From Bacteroidota bacterium (GTDB lineage Bacteria > Bacteroidota > Bacteroidia > Cytophagales > Cytophagaceae): a stretch of DNA of 47,095 nt. Below, in pieces: positions 1-7,847 of this stretch (position 1 is its first letter; every line of letters begins with the position of its first letter). The notes beneath the pieces are model-generated. The model searched no databases. It saw only the letters and a program-made list of their open reading frames with translations, and had not been told where the DNA came from. A program made the translations under genes and the position numbers. Where the stretch lies: assembly GCA_023392125.1 (NCBI GenBank), contig JAEVZS010000004.1:1-47095 (forward strand), read 5' to 3'.

Positions 1-615
1 AAAAGGTCTGGGCTTGTGAACTGGCAGCCTACGGAGAAGTGAAAAGCTGTACTGGTGGTGAAGGCTTTATCCCTTTCCGTTTTCAGGGACAATACCACGA
101 TGTGGAAACCGGACTGTATTACAACAGGTTTCGGTATTACGCACCGGAAGAGGCTGTATATATTAGTCAGGATCCGATAAGGTTAGCGGGAAATAATCCT
201 ACACTCTACGGATATGTGTATGATACAAATTCCGAAATAGACCTGTTCGGATTAGATTGTAAAGTCAAAAACAAAAAAAACTTCATACAATGGTACAAGT
301 CGAAGAGATGCGTTTAGACAAGCAAAACGGGATGCAGGAATCCCAATAAGTCAACATCCTTCAAAAATAGGTAAAGTTGATTTGGATGACGGCTACGGAA
401 ATAAGGTTTTGGGAGAAAATGGACTTCCTGTTCAAGTAAGAGAATATCACTTTACAAATAATAAAGGAGAATCAATAATAATACAAGAACATAGTCTTAG
501 TCATACCAAAACCACAGTAGACCATGGAGCAGAGCCACACTTTAATGTTCGCCCCAGTAGTAACCCGAAAACTGGAAGTGTTTCCGGTACTCATGGACAT
601 TATAATTTCCCTTAA
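1..615 (+). pseudogene. RHS core C-terminus with HNH-type toxin tip, 5' partial and frameshifted
   Basis: The open frame runs in from the window edge (codons from base 3), so this is the 3' part of a large RHS/YD-repeat protein. The RHS core ending is clear: PFRFQGQYHDVETGLYYNRF, then YISQDPI and the DLFGL boundary after which the variable toxin begins. The frame stops at 317, but the toxin continues in another frame to the stop at 613-615. The switch falls at an A8 run (273-280), and removing one A restores a continuous reading. The tip contains RRDAFRQAKRDAGIP, EHSLSHTK and HFNVRP, which resemble the HNH/endonuclease VII-type tips (Tox-HNH-EHHH-like) of RHS toxins, so a secreted DNase is inferred. 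A likely immunity gene starts 13 nt downstream. The lesion may be real or a homopolymer sequencing error. Confidence 0.8.
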
Positions 616-628
616 ACAATATATTGAT

Positions 629-1021
629 ATGAACTTAATCGAAATAATATCTCGTAATCAATTTCTCAAACAATTATATCCTGATGGCTTAAGTGACTTT
701 TTTATAGGTCAAATTGAGCTTAGCAGTTTTGATAGAATAAGTATCGTATTGCACTGCAAACAACGACCAAATATAACTGTTTCAAAATGGGGAATATGGG
801 GTAAAGACTATAATGTTATTACTATTGAGCTATTAGGAACAATGATAAATAAGTTGAATGTATTGGATTGGCAAAAGAACAATGAAGAATCTTGTCAATA
901 TATTATTAAAGAAAGCAACGATTATTACCAAATTGATTTTTTTGGTAAAGAATGGAGATTTGAAATTGAACTAAAATCTTTAATATTCCAAAGAAACACC
1001 ACATATATTATAACCCAATGA
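629..1021 (+). CDS. Putative immunity protein of the first RHS tip (Imm50-like)
   Basis: This is a 130-residue cytoplasmic protein with no signal peptide. The ATG at 629 was chosen over an in-frame ATG at 524 because the earlier one lies inside the toxin tip; the chosen start is 13 nt after the toxin stop. The pattern ISIVLHCKQRP, KWGIWGKDYNVITIELLG and a C-terminal WRFEIELKSL strand resembles Imm50-type immunity proteins, which bind and block RHS nuclease tips. That family call is from memory of the pattern and is moderate at best; the position directly behind a toxin tip is the stronger argument. The base composition is as AT-rich as the surrounding cassettes. Confidence 0.6.
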   Translation: MNLIEIISRNQFLKQLYPDGLSDFFIGQIELSSFDRISIVLHCKQRPNITVSKWGIWGKDYNVITIELLGTMINKLNVLDWQKNNEESCQYIIKESNDYYQIDFFGKEWRFEIELKSLIFQRNTTYIITQ

Positions 1022-1054
1022 TTAATCTCTTTTCCGCTTCAAAAGCGAAATAAA

Positions 1055-1077
1055 AATGTGTGACAAAACCACACATT
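1055..1077 (+). terminator. Hairpin behind first immunity gene
   Basis: AATGTGTG (1055-1062) and CACACATT (1070-1077) form a perfect 8-bp stem with a 7-nt loop, 34 nt after the immunity stop. No long T-run follows directly, so it may be a weak terminator or only a boundary hairpin between cassettes. Confidence 0.35.
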
Positions 1078-1125
1078 CAATAAAATTTCTTTACAAAACC
1101 CTCTTTTTAAGCCAATAGCAAAGAC

Positions 1126-1621
1126 ATTATCCCTTTCCGTTTTCAGGGACAATACCACGATGTGGAAAGGTTTCGGTATTACGCACCGGAAGAGGCAGCA
1201 TATATTAGTCAGGATCCTATTGATTTAAAAGGAAATAAGCCTAGTTTTTATGCTTACGTAAGTAATTCAAACGGATTTATTGATGTTTTTGGATTAGAGG
1301 AAATTCTTACAGAAGGTTATGTTTATAGATCAGGATCCGGAACAGATGCAAATATGACTCCACGCCCTGGAAAGGATACGACTTCCGGATTATCCACATC
1401 TTTAGAAAAACCAACAAAAGGAAAATACCAGATCATTGACATTGCTAAATTAGAAGGAACAGGTTTAGAAGCAATAAACGATCATGGAAGTCATGTTTCT
1501 ATAAGGCCTAAAGATGATCCTGATTTTATCAAATCAAAAGAATGGGCAGACTACAGAGAATCAAGCACTACACATAAATATACACAAAGCTCTTCAAGAT
1601 GCAAAAGTCACATGTCAATAA
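1126..1621 (+). pseudogene. Displaced second RHS tip with toxin domain, frameshifted near its end
   Basis: The stretch from about 1129 repeats almost exactly the RHS core ending seen at 70-175, but lacks 18 nt in frame (six residues, TGLYYN). It has no start codon of its own and an in-frame stop lies just upstream, so it is an orphan tip that can be expressed only after recombination onto an RHS core. After the YISQDPI and DVFGL boundary comes a toxin domain with YVYRSGSGTDANMTPRPGKD, GLSTS, GSHVSIRP and a HKYTQ ending. This resembles a recurrent RHS tip family whose activity I cannot name. The frame breaks near 1589; removing one A from the AAA there gives the ending ALQDAKVTCQ and a stop at 1619-1621, ten nt before the next gene. 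As written, the frame instead runs on to 1644. Confidence 0.75.
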
Positions 1622-1631
1622 TTTTACTTTT

Positions 1632-2024
1632 ATGGAAAAACTAACAATAACTATAGATAAACTTTTTCAGTTTCAAAAAGAAAAATTAAAGGATAGAGAA
1701 GAAATTAAAAAGATTGATATTATAAATCAATATGATAAAGATAATCATGGAAAAGTTTATAGATATACCAAATATCTGGAGATTCTATTAAAAGAAACGT
1801 TTTTGAATGAAAGGGACATAGATCTCATAGACATAGAGATCTCATATAAAATGCATAATGAAGAATCGCTAGAAGTAAAAGGTGAATTTTATGCTTCAGA
1901 TGGTACCATCTTTGAAGAGATTCTTTTAATTAATAACGAAGCCAGTATATTGAATAACATTGAAATTTTTATAAATAACTGTGGCATTCAATATGATGAA
2001 GTAATAAAGGAATACATCAATTAA
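1632..2024 (+). CDS. Putative immunity protein of the second RHS tip
   Basis: This is a 130-residue, Lys/Glu/Ile-rich soluble protein with no signal peptide or membrane segment and no recognised family. The ATG at 1632 is preferred over one at 1599 because it follows the repaired toxin stop (1621) by 10 nt, the usual toxin-immunity spacing. The N-terminal part is helical and charged, and the centre (IDLIDIEISYKMHNEESLEV) looks like beta-strands. A role as the cognate antidote of the 1126-1621 tip is inferred only from position, size and composition. Confidence 0.55.
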   Translation: MEKLTITIDKLFQFQKEKLKDREEIKKIDIINQYDKDNHGKVYRYTKYLEILLKETFLNERDIDLIDIEISYKMHNEESLEVKGEFYASDGTIFEEILLINNEASILNNIEIFINNCGIQYDEVIKEYIN

Positions 2025-2037
2025 ATAAGAGTACATC

Positions 2038-2382
2038 TTCACAGTTCAGATAAATCGGTACGATACAGAAACAGACTTCTACTACAACAGGTTCCATATC
2101 CCTCACTCGGTTAGGTATATTACTACACAGCAACCCAGAACTGCTGAATTTTATGCCAGACCCAACCCTCGACGAGGCAAAATGCAAAAAGCACAATCAT
2201 CGAAATTGATACGGATAAAATTGCTGCGGATAAAGTCTTTGATGCTTCATAATGAATTGATCCTAAAATAGTTAGCCAACTCAAAGATCCCGCTTTTTAG
2301 ATATGCTACAAAAGATGCTGAAGTTCTTATCCAAGGAGAAATACCATCTGAAGCTTATAAAATTGTTAAAGGTTGCAATTAG
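2038..2382 (+). pseudogene. Decayed third RHS tip cassette
   Basis: Bases 2050-2135 still translate to YDTETDFYYNRF and RYITTQ, a degenerate copy of the RHS core ending YHDVETGLYYNRF and YISQD. Downstream, separate frames encode IIEIDTDKIAADKVFDAS, IDPKIVSQLKDPAF and a C-terminal piece YATKDAEVLIQGEIPSEAY ending at the stop 2380-2382. Stops and frame changes separate the pieces, so no toxin can be made. The last piece resembles the ends of several RHS tips, possibly ADP-ribosyltransferase-like, but that is a guess. The following gene begins 3 nt after this stop, as an immunity gene would. Confidence 0.6.
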
Positions 2383-2385
2383 ATT

Positions 2386-2727
2386 ATGAAAGAATATATT
2401 AAGCAAATGCAATTATTGGCAATCGAATGGGATCAATTTATAAAAAAATCCTTCCCAGATAAGATTGCGGAGTTTAACGAAAATAAAAAAATCAAATACC
2501 AACTATTTGATTTGATTATTGAAATCACTGATGATGCAACACTACCTCCCAAAAAACAAAAAGATCTTATAAAAGAAAGTATTCTTTTTCTGGCAAAAAC
2601 AAGTGGATGTGCCGAAGATATGAAAATAGCAGAAGGTATACTAGATGAACTCGAAGATAAAAACTATATTAATAAGGAGGAAATTGAATTGTTCTGCAAC
2701 AATTCATCATTAGGCAGGTGGACATAA
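2386..2727 (+). CDS. Orphan immunity-type small protein
   Basis: This 113-residue predicted all-alpha, acidic cytoplasmic protein (MKEYIKQMQLLAIEWDQF at the start) has no family that I recognise. Its ATG lies 3 nt after the stop of the decayed third RHS tip, so it is probably that toxin's antidote, kept after the toxin decayed. Retaining it would protect the cell against siblings that still carry the toxin; this is inference. The next small gene starts 16 nt downstream and is likely co-transcribed. Confidence 0.5.
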   Translation: MKEYIKQMQLLAIEWDQFIKKSFPDKIAEFNENKKIKYQLFDLIIEITDDATLPPKKQKDLIKESILFLAKTSGCAEDMKIAEGILDELEDKNYINKEEIELFCNNSSLGRWT

Positions 2728-2743
2728 ATAAACCTTCAGTAAG

Positions 2744-3013
2744 ATGCCTTTAATAAAAGGGAATAAAGGAGATTACCTTAAAATTACCGGAAGAGCCGGA
2801 ATGGACTATACCGATGAATCCGGGAAAAATTATTTTATAGATAGTGAAATGGTTGTAAGCAATGAATATGACATTGCAGTATATATTGATAGCGTCACAG
2901 ACGATCAGGAAAATTTAGTAAAAGATCAGGTGATAAAAGATAAAATAATTGAACGAATAAAAACCCTAAGTAGGGATGGTGGAATCAAAATCCGTCTTTT
3001 TCATGACAGCTAA
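2744..3013 (+). CDS. Imm74-like immunity protein
   Basis: This 89-residue protein is predicted to be mostly beta. The order of features fits the short Imm74-type immunity proteins: an N-terminal strand (YLKITGRAG), a YFIDSEM turn, a strand with VYIDSV, a helix (KDKIIERIKTLS) and a final strand (IKIRLF). I call it from the pattern alone. It sits 16 nt after the preceding orphan gene and has no toxin gene directly upstream, so it looks like another retained antidote in the array. Confidence 0.45.
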   Translation: MPLIKGNKGDYLKITGRAGMDYTDESGKNYFIDSEMVVSNEYDIAVYIDSVTDDQENLVKDQVIKDKIIERIKTLSRDGGIKIRLFHDS

Positions 3014-3025
3014 TTTTGTATTAAA

Positions 3026-3154
3026 ATGTTATCACAAACGGAAATCAAGGTGCGTAATCGAATTGAGCAAATCATAGATCACTGTCAGTTCAACGATTTA
3101 ATAAATAGAGGTGCGAGAAAGAGTCTGAATGATGGGCAAATCAGTAGCCTCTAA
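3026..3154 (+). CDS. 42-residue ORF, probable remnant of an immunity gene
   Basis: An ATG at 3026 opens a 42-residue frame (MLSQTEIKVRNRIEQIIDHC at the start) ending at 3152-3154. It is helical and charged like its neighbours and starts 12 nt after the preceding stop. It may be the surviving N-terminus of a larger immunity protein or a genuine small protein. No family is recognised, and chance cannot be excluded at this length. Confidence 0.3.
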   Translation: MLSQTEIKVRNRIEQIIDHCQFNDLINRGARKSLNDGQISSL

Positions 3155-3186
3155 GAAAAGCATGTTTATAACTTAATCACCCAGAA

Positions 3187-3615
3187 GTGCCTAGAATTAT
3201 AGATTATGTAAAAAACGAATATTCCTTTCTGATCGAACGAAACTTCGCAATTGAAGATGTAATAGAAAGAGGCAACTTGTATTCACAAGCATGCCTGACA
3301 GGAGGCTCGGCGGATTTAATATTTTGCTTTACATTGGAAAAAGGAAAGCTATCGGTTGCTGTCGCAAGTAAGCACATTTTGAATAGCAAAAAATATGGGA
3401 AATATAGCAAGTATTGTGATTGCTTTTATCTGATTAAACTACTTGATCCGAATATTGATTTTTCTGACATTACTCCCGTCATATATCCTGATTTTATTCA
3501 GAATAACCTAAATGATCTGATCACATTATTTAACGCTGAGCATACAGAAACAACCTTAAAAAGACTCAATAAAATAATAAAGGAATATGATCAAATAAGA
3601 TGGAACAGGCAATAG
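3187..3615 (+). CDS. Unknown small protein at the end of the RHS array
   Basis: This is a 142-residue soluble protein, probably starting at the GTG 3187; an in-frame stop at 3169-3171 leaves no ATG in reach. Landmarks are PRIIDYVKNEY, a central LIFCFTLEKGKLSVAV strand pair and a C-terminal helix (TLKRLNKIIKEYDQIRW). No family is recognised. Its size, AT-rich codons and place at the end of the tip array suggest an orphan immunity protein. The upstream gap (3155-3186) shows no clear ribosome binding site. Confidence 0.45.
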   Translation: MPRIIDYVKNEYSFLIERNFAIEDVIERGNLYSQACLTGGSADLIFCFTLEKGKLSVAVASKHILNSKKYGKYSKYCDCFYLIKLLDPNIDFSDITPVIYPDFIQNNLNDLITLFNAEHTETTLKRLNKIIKEYDQIRWNRQ

Positions 3616-3718
3616 GCACCAAATGTATCAAATCGTCCCTCATAAATTCTATTTTGTAAGCGTCCCCAAAAATCAGACAGTTTAAAAGTAACGAAAAATT
3701 ATTAACTTAAACTGTGGC

Positions 3719-4084
3719 ATGAAAAAAGTTCAGATTGAGTTGAGAGTTTCTTCAACCAGAGAAGCAGAGCAGTTCTATTGCAATGATTTAGGCATGTTCG
3801 ACTTTTATCAGGATTACGGGATGGGTAATATATGTCTGGTGTATAAGGCCAATACAAGCTTTCTTTTACTACTTGTGGAAGGCGTGACAAATACCAATAA
3901 TATTCCCCTGTTTAGTCTTGAAGTGGACGATTGCGAGCTTGTCTTTCAAAAATTAAAGAAAGCGCTCATTAACTCAAAGGGGGCATTGCTGAATGATAAC
4001 GTTTTCGAATATCCGCCAGGAAAGAATATCACTTTAGAAGACCCCGCTAAAAATACTTTTTTGTTATTCCAAGAACATCGCTAA
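3719..4084 (+). CDS. VOC-superfamily (glyoxalase/bleomycin-resistance-like) protein
   Basis: This 121-residue single VOC fold shows the paired beta-alpha-beta-beta-beta layout: EAEQFYCNDLGMFDFY in the first half and FSLEVDDCELVFQKLKKAL, EYPPG and ITLEDPAKNTFLLFQ in the second. The closing DPxxNxFLLFQ strand is typical of the superfamily. Members bind a metal ion and act on varied small molecules or sequester drugs, so the substrate cannot be told from sequence. The gene stands alone, with 103 nt of intergenic DNA upstream, and marks the return from AT-rich cassette DNA to ordinary composition. Confidence 0.75.
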   Translation: MKKVQIELRVSSTREAEQFYCNDLGMFDFYQDYGMGNICLVYKANTSFLLLLVEGVTNTNNIPLFSLEVDDCELVFQKLKKALINSKGALLNDNVFEYPPGKNITLEDPAKNTFLLFQEHR

Positions 4085-4282
4085 CCCGGCAAGAGCCGCT
4101 CGCGGGGAAAGCATTTCCTGCTATAAAAGCAGCATACTTTTTTCCACTTTGTGGCTCCCGGCAAAGCATGTATTGTATCCTCAGTGCAAAAGCAGCAAGG
4201 CAACAATCTGGGATATGGAATACTGAAAAGCCGGTTTTTCGGATATCGTATTTTCCTGCTTTTTAAACTCCGACTATTCCAT

Positions 4283-4290
4283 TACTTTTG
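4283..4290 (+). promoter_or_regulatory. Bacteroidota -7 promoter element for the aldo/keto reductase
   Basis: TACTTTTG matches the Bacteroidota sigma factor consensus TAnnTTTG. It lies 43 nt before the aldo/keto reductase ATG, giving a leader of roughly 35 nt. No clear TTG -33 element is seen upstream. Confidence 0.45.
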
Positions 4291-4332
4291 ACAGAGTAAA
4301 TATAACCTAAATTATAACCCTTATTAATTAAA

Positions 4333-5304
4333 ATGAAATACAGAAAATTTGGCAGATTAAACTGGCAGGTCAGCGAAATCGGCTATGGCATGTGGGGAAT
4401 GGCCGGCTGGGAAGGTTCCGACGATACGGAATCAGAAAAATCACTGCATCTGGCCATTGACCGGGGCGTAAATTTCTTTGACACAGCCTACGCGTACGGA
4501 GACGGGCACAGCGAAAAGATCCTGGGCAGGATACTGAAAAGTCGTACGGATGCAAAACTATACGCTGCATCCAAAATTCCGCCCAAAAACCGGCAGTGGC
4601 CTTCCAAAAGTCATTTTACGCTCGGAGAGGTTTTTCCCGCAGACTATATCATTGACTATACAGAAAAAAGCCTGAAAAATATCGGCGTCGAAAAAATCGA
4701 CCTTATGCAGTTTCATGTCTGGGAAGATGCCTGGGCAGGCCTTGAAGAGTGGCAGAAAGCCGTTGAAAAGCTAAAGCAGGAAGGAAAAGTAGAAGCCTTC
4801 GGAATCAGTGTCAACCGCTGGGAACCTGAAAACTGTATAAAAACCTTAAGAACCGGACTCATTGATACCGTACAGGTGATCTACAATATTTTTGACCAGG
4901 CTCCGGAAGATACACTCTTCCCTGTGTGCGATGAGCTTGATATTGCCGTAATAGCCCGCGTACCCTTTGATGAAGGTACCCTGACCGGCGCTATCACCAA
5001 AGACACCGTGTTTCCGGAAGACGACTGGAGAGCATCCTATTTTGTACCTGAAAACCTGATTCCGAGCGCCGAAAGAGCCGACCGGCTGAGACCTGTAGTG
5101 CCTGCCGGAATGACAATGGCCGAAATGGCGCTCCGGTTTATTCTTTCCAATCCGTCGGTTGCTACCACCATCCCGGGTATGAGAAAAGAGCGAAATGTGC
5201 TGGCAAATACTGCCGCAAGCGATGGCAAAGGATTGTCCGGCGAGCTGATCAGTACATTGCGGGGCCACCGCTGGGACAGAGTACCTACTTCATGGTCGCA
5301 ATAA
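4333..5304 (+). CDS. Aldo/keto reductase
   Basis: This 323-residue TIM-barrel oxidoreductase is close to the usual family length. The catalytic tetrad is visible: D50 and Y55 in FFDTAYAYGDGHSE, K81 in AASKIPP, and H128 in DLMQFHVW. GISVNRWEPEN and the late TIPGMRKERNV (NADP(H)-binding loop region) are also typical. It should reduce or oxidise aldehyde or sugar carbonyls with NADP(H) in the cytoplasm; the substrate is unknown. A -7 promoter element precedes it, and the GH3 glycosidase gene follows in the same direction after 221 nt, but a strong hairpin lies between them, so they are probably separate units. Confidence 0.88.
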   Translation: MKYRKFGRLNWQVSEIGYGMWGMAGWEGSDDTESEKSLHLAIDRGVNFFDTAYAYGDGHSEKILGRILKSRTDAKLYAASKIPPKNRQWPSKSHFTLGEVFPADYIIDYTEKSLKNIGVEKIDLMQFHVWEDAWAGLEEWQKAVEKLKQEGKVEAFGISVNRWEPENCIKTLRTGLIDTVQVIYNIFDQAPEDTLFPVCDELDIAVIARVPFDEGTLTGAITKDTVFPEDDWRASYFVPENLIPSAERADRLRPVVPAGMTMAEMALRFILSNPSVATTIPGMRKERNVLANTAASDGKGLSGELISTLRGHRWDRVPTSWSQ

Positions 5305-5453
5305 CTGCTCCGGAATAGCCTTGGGGCAAGAGGGACTTTTGAAGGATAAAGGTAAAGTTTAATGCTTTAAGGAATATACTAAAAAGCATCAACAGTGCCT
5401 CACCTGCTCTCTGCACAAAACAGGGCTTCTGGTCTTAACTACTATTTTCTATG

Positions 5454-5492
5454 TACAATACCTGAAGTCTGTACAGATTTCAGGGTGTTGTA
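5454..5492 (+). promoter_or_regulatory. 39-nt inverted repeat 33 nt before the GH3 glycosidase
   Basis: TACAATACCTGAA and TTCAGGGTGTTGTA pair almost perfectly (one G-U), and the apex TCTGTACAGA is itself a palindrome. The element ends 33 nt before the glycosidase ATG. It could be an operator, a leader hairpin, or the terminator of the aldo/keto reductase (a modest T-rich stretch follows). The symmetry of the apex favours a dimeric regulator site. Confidence 0.45.
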
Positions 5493-5525
5493 TTCATTTT
5501 TACCATTAATATCAAGTCACTAATA

Positions 5526-7787
5526 ATGATCTCAAAGATTTCTTTTACCATACTTATTTGCCTTGCGGTACTGGGAGCCTGTACCAATACATCCGACAAA
5601 GCCCCCGGACACACCGGTGACAGTCAGATAGACGATCTTATTGCTTCCATGAGCCTGGAAGAAAAGGTCGGGCAAATGACCAATCTTACCCTTGCAACTA
5701 TTGCAGAGGAAAAAGAGCATAAAATCATCCTGGATTCGGCCAAAGCATATGATATCATTGTAAATCATCATATCGGGTCCATTCAGAATGTAATCAGTCA
5801 GGCATATCATCTGAATGAATGGCATGATCTGATAAACCGGCTGCAGAAAATGGCCCTGGAGCAGACCAGGCACAAGATCCCGTTTCTGTATTGCATCGAT
5901 GCAGTACATGGAGCAAACTATATCTACGGCGCCACCCTGTTTCCTCACAATCTTGGTCTGGGCGCTACCAGAAATCCGGAGCTGGTTGCCCAATGCGCTG
6001 CCATCACTGCTCAGGAAACCAGAGCTGCCGGTATCCGGTACAATTTCTCTCCGGTACTGGATGTGGGGCGTAACCAGCAATGGTCGAGATTCGGAGAAAC
6101 CTTCGGAGAAGATGTGTATCTGGTCACCGAGCTGGGACTGGCCTCTATCCGTGGCTATGAAGGTTCCGATCTCTCATCTCCGGCCTCTGTGGCCTCCTGT
6201 ATGAAGCATTTTCTGGGATATTCAGTGCCTCAGAACGGAAAGGACCGGGCGCCGGCCTATATTCCTGAAGGAATGATGCGCGAATATTTCCTGCCACCGT
6301 TTACGGCTGCTGTACAGGCCGGTTCTCAGACCCTTATGGTAAACTCAGGCGAAGTCAATGGTGTACCTGTACACGCATCCCGCTACCTGCTGACCGATAT
6401 ACTGAGAAAAGAGCTGAATTTTGAAGGAATTATCATTACCGACTGGCTGGATATAGTAAAGCTGCATGAAAGACACCGGGTAGCAGCTTCACACAAAGAA
6501 GCCGTATACCTGGCCGTCAATGCCGGCATCGATATGTGCATCGTTCCGTTTGATCTTTCATTCTACAATGACCTGATAGAGCTTGTCAGGGAAAAAAGAA
6601 TTTCTGAGGACCGGATCAATGCGTCGGTAAAAAGGATACTGCTGCTCAAAAAGAAGCTGGGGCTGTTTGAAAACCCATATATCGAAAAAGAGGCCATTGA
6701 AAATTTCGGCAAACCGGAATATAAGGAAGCTGCGCTGCAAGCTGCCAGAGAATCCATTACCCTGCTCAAGAACAACAATGAGCTGCTTCCTCTGAAAAAC
6801 ACTGCCCGGGTGCTGCTTACCGGTCCTTCCGCCAATTCGGCAGCCGCCCTGCACGGGGCCTGGTCATACAGCTGGCAGGGAGACAACGAGCAATTGTATC
6901 CGGAAAATTCCTCCACCATAGTACGTTCGTTAGCACCTGAGTTTAAGGTAAATTTTCTGGATTGCGGAGGATTTGACAAGCTGAGCTGGAACAGTGCAGA
7001 GCTCAGAAAACAGGCACAAAACAGTGATGTAATCCTTGTTTGTGCCGGCGAGCAGGCATATGCCGAAACCCCGGGCAATATTAATTCGCTGGATTTTGAC
7101 CCCGGACAGGTAGCACTGATCAGGGAACTACATCAGACCGGCAAGCCGGTCGTATTGATTCTGACCGAAGGAAGACCCAGAATACTCAATGAAATCGAAA
7201 AATACTGCGAAGCAATCCTGCTGACATACTGGTCCGGCTCTGAAGGCGCCAATGCCATTGCAGAGATCCTTGCGGGAAAGACCAATCCTTCCGGAAAGCT
7301 GCCTTTTACCTACCCGAGATATAATGGCGCTCTGCTTACCTACGATCATAAATTGCTGGATGAAGCTGTTGAGATAGTGAAGCCCGAATATGAATACCGC
7401 TATGAGTTTAATCCTCAATATCCGTTTGGGCACGGCTTGTCATATACAACCTTTGAATACAGCAATCTGTCTGTTTCACACGATACCCTTACCGGAAATG
7501 ACACATTGCATATAAAAGTCACAGTCGCCAATACCGGCAAGGTGAAAGGCAAAGAGGTAATCGAAGTATACATACGGGATCAGTATGCCAGCATTACCCC
7601 GCCTGTAAAACGCCTGAAAAGATTCGAAAAAACAGAGCTTGCTCCGGGGGAAACGACAACCAGGGAATTTCACATTACCCGAAATGATCTGAGCTTTGTC
7701 GGAGCTGAAAACAAATGGATCACAGAAGAAGGCGGTTTCGAAATAAAAACAGGCCCCTTGTCCGGAGAGTTTTATCTGAAAAATTAA
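5526..7787 (+). CDS. bglX: Glycoside hydrolase family 3 beta-glucosidase, lipoprotein
   Basis: This 753-residue protein has a lipoprotein signal peptide (AVLGAC, Cys19), so it is anchored in the periplasm or outer membrane. The GH3 layout is complete: an N-terminal barrel beginning with SLEEKVGQMTN; KHFLGYS; the nucleophile Asp near residue 305 in GIIITDWLDIV; a second alpha/beta domain with LLKNNNELLPL, YWSGSEGANAIAEIL and GKLPFTYPR; and a C-terminal fibronectin-like domain after PFGHGLSYTTFEYS. Length and order match BglX-type enzymes, which release glucose or other sugars from the non-reducing end of beta-glucosides and oligosaccharides. No SusC/SusD pair is nearby, so it is not in a typical polysaccharide utilisation locus. 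Confidence 0.9.
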   Translation: MISKISFTILICLAVLGACTNTSDKAPGHTGDSQIDDLIASMSLEEKVGQMTNLTLATIAEEKEHKIILDSAKAYDIIVNHHIGSIQNVISQAYHLNEWHDLINRLQKMALEQTRHKIPFLYCIDAVHGANYIYGATLFPHNLGLGATRNPELVAQCAAITAQETRAAGIRYNFSPVLDVGRNQQWSRFGETFGEDVYLVTELGLASIRGYEGSDLSSPASVASCMKHFLGYSVPQNGKDRAPAYIPEGMMREYFLPPFTAAVQAGSQTLMVNSGEVNGVPVHASRYLLTDILRKELNFEGIIITDWLDIVKLHERHRVAASHKEAVYLAVNAGIDMCIVPFDLSFYNDLIELVREKRISEDRINASVKRILLLKKKLGLFENPYIEKEAIENFGKPEYKEAALQAARESITLLKNNNELLPLKNTARVLLTGPSANSAAALHGAWSYSWQGDNEQLYPENSSTIVRSLAPEFKVNFLDCGGFDKLSWNSAELRKQAQNSDVILVCAGEQAYAETPGNINSLDFDPGQVALIRELHQTGKPVVLILTEGRPRILNEIEKYCEAILLTYWSGSEGANAIAEILAGKTNPSGKLPFTYPRYNGALLTYDHKLLDEAVEIVKPEYEYRYEFNPQYPFGHGLSYTTFEYSNLSVSHDTLTGNDTLHIKVTVANTGKVKGKEVIEVYIRDQYASITPPVKRLKRFEKTELAPGETTTREFHITRNDLSFVGAENKWITEEGGFEIKTGPLSGEFYLKN

Positions 7788-7814
7788 AAGTACACTTTTA
7801 TTTCTATTGGCAAA

Positions 7815-7847
7815 GCAGGGAGGGAAGCTGCTATTCTTCCCTCCTGC
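7815..7847 (+). terminator. Strong hairpin after the GH3 gene
   Basis: GCAGGGAGGGAAG (7815-7827) pairs with CTTCCCTCCTGC (7836-7847), with one bulged G and an 8-nt loop, 27 nt after the stop codon. No T-run follows, so it may end transcription only weakly or protect the mRNA 3' end. Confidence 0.45.
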
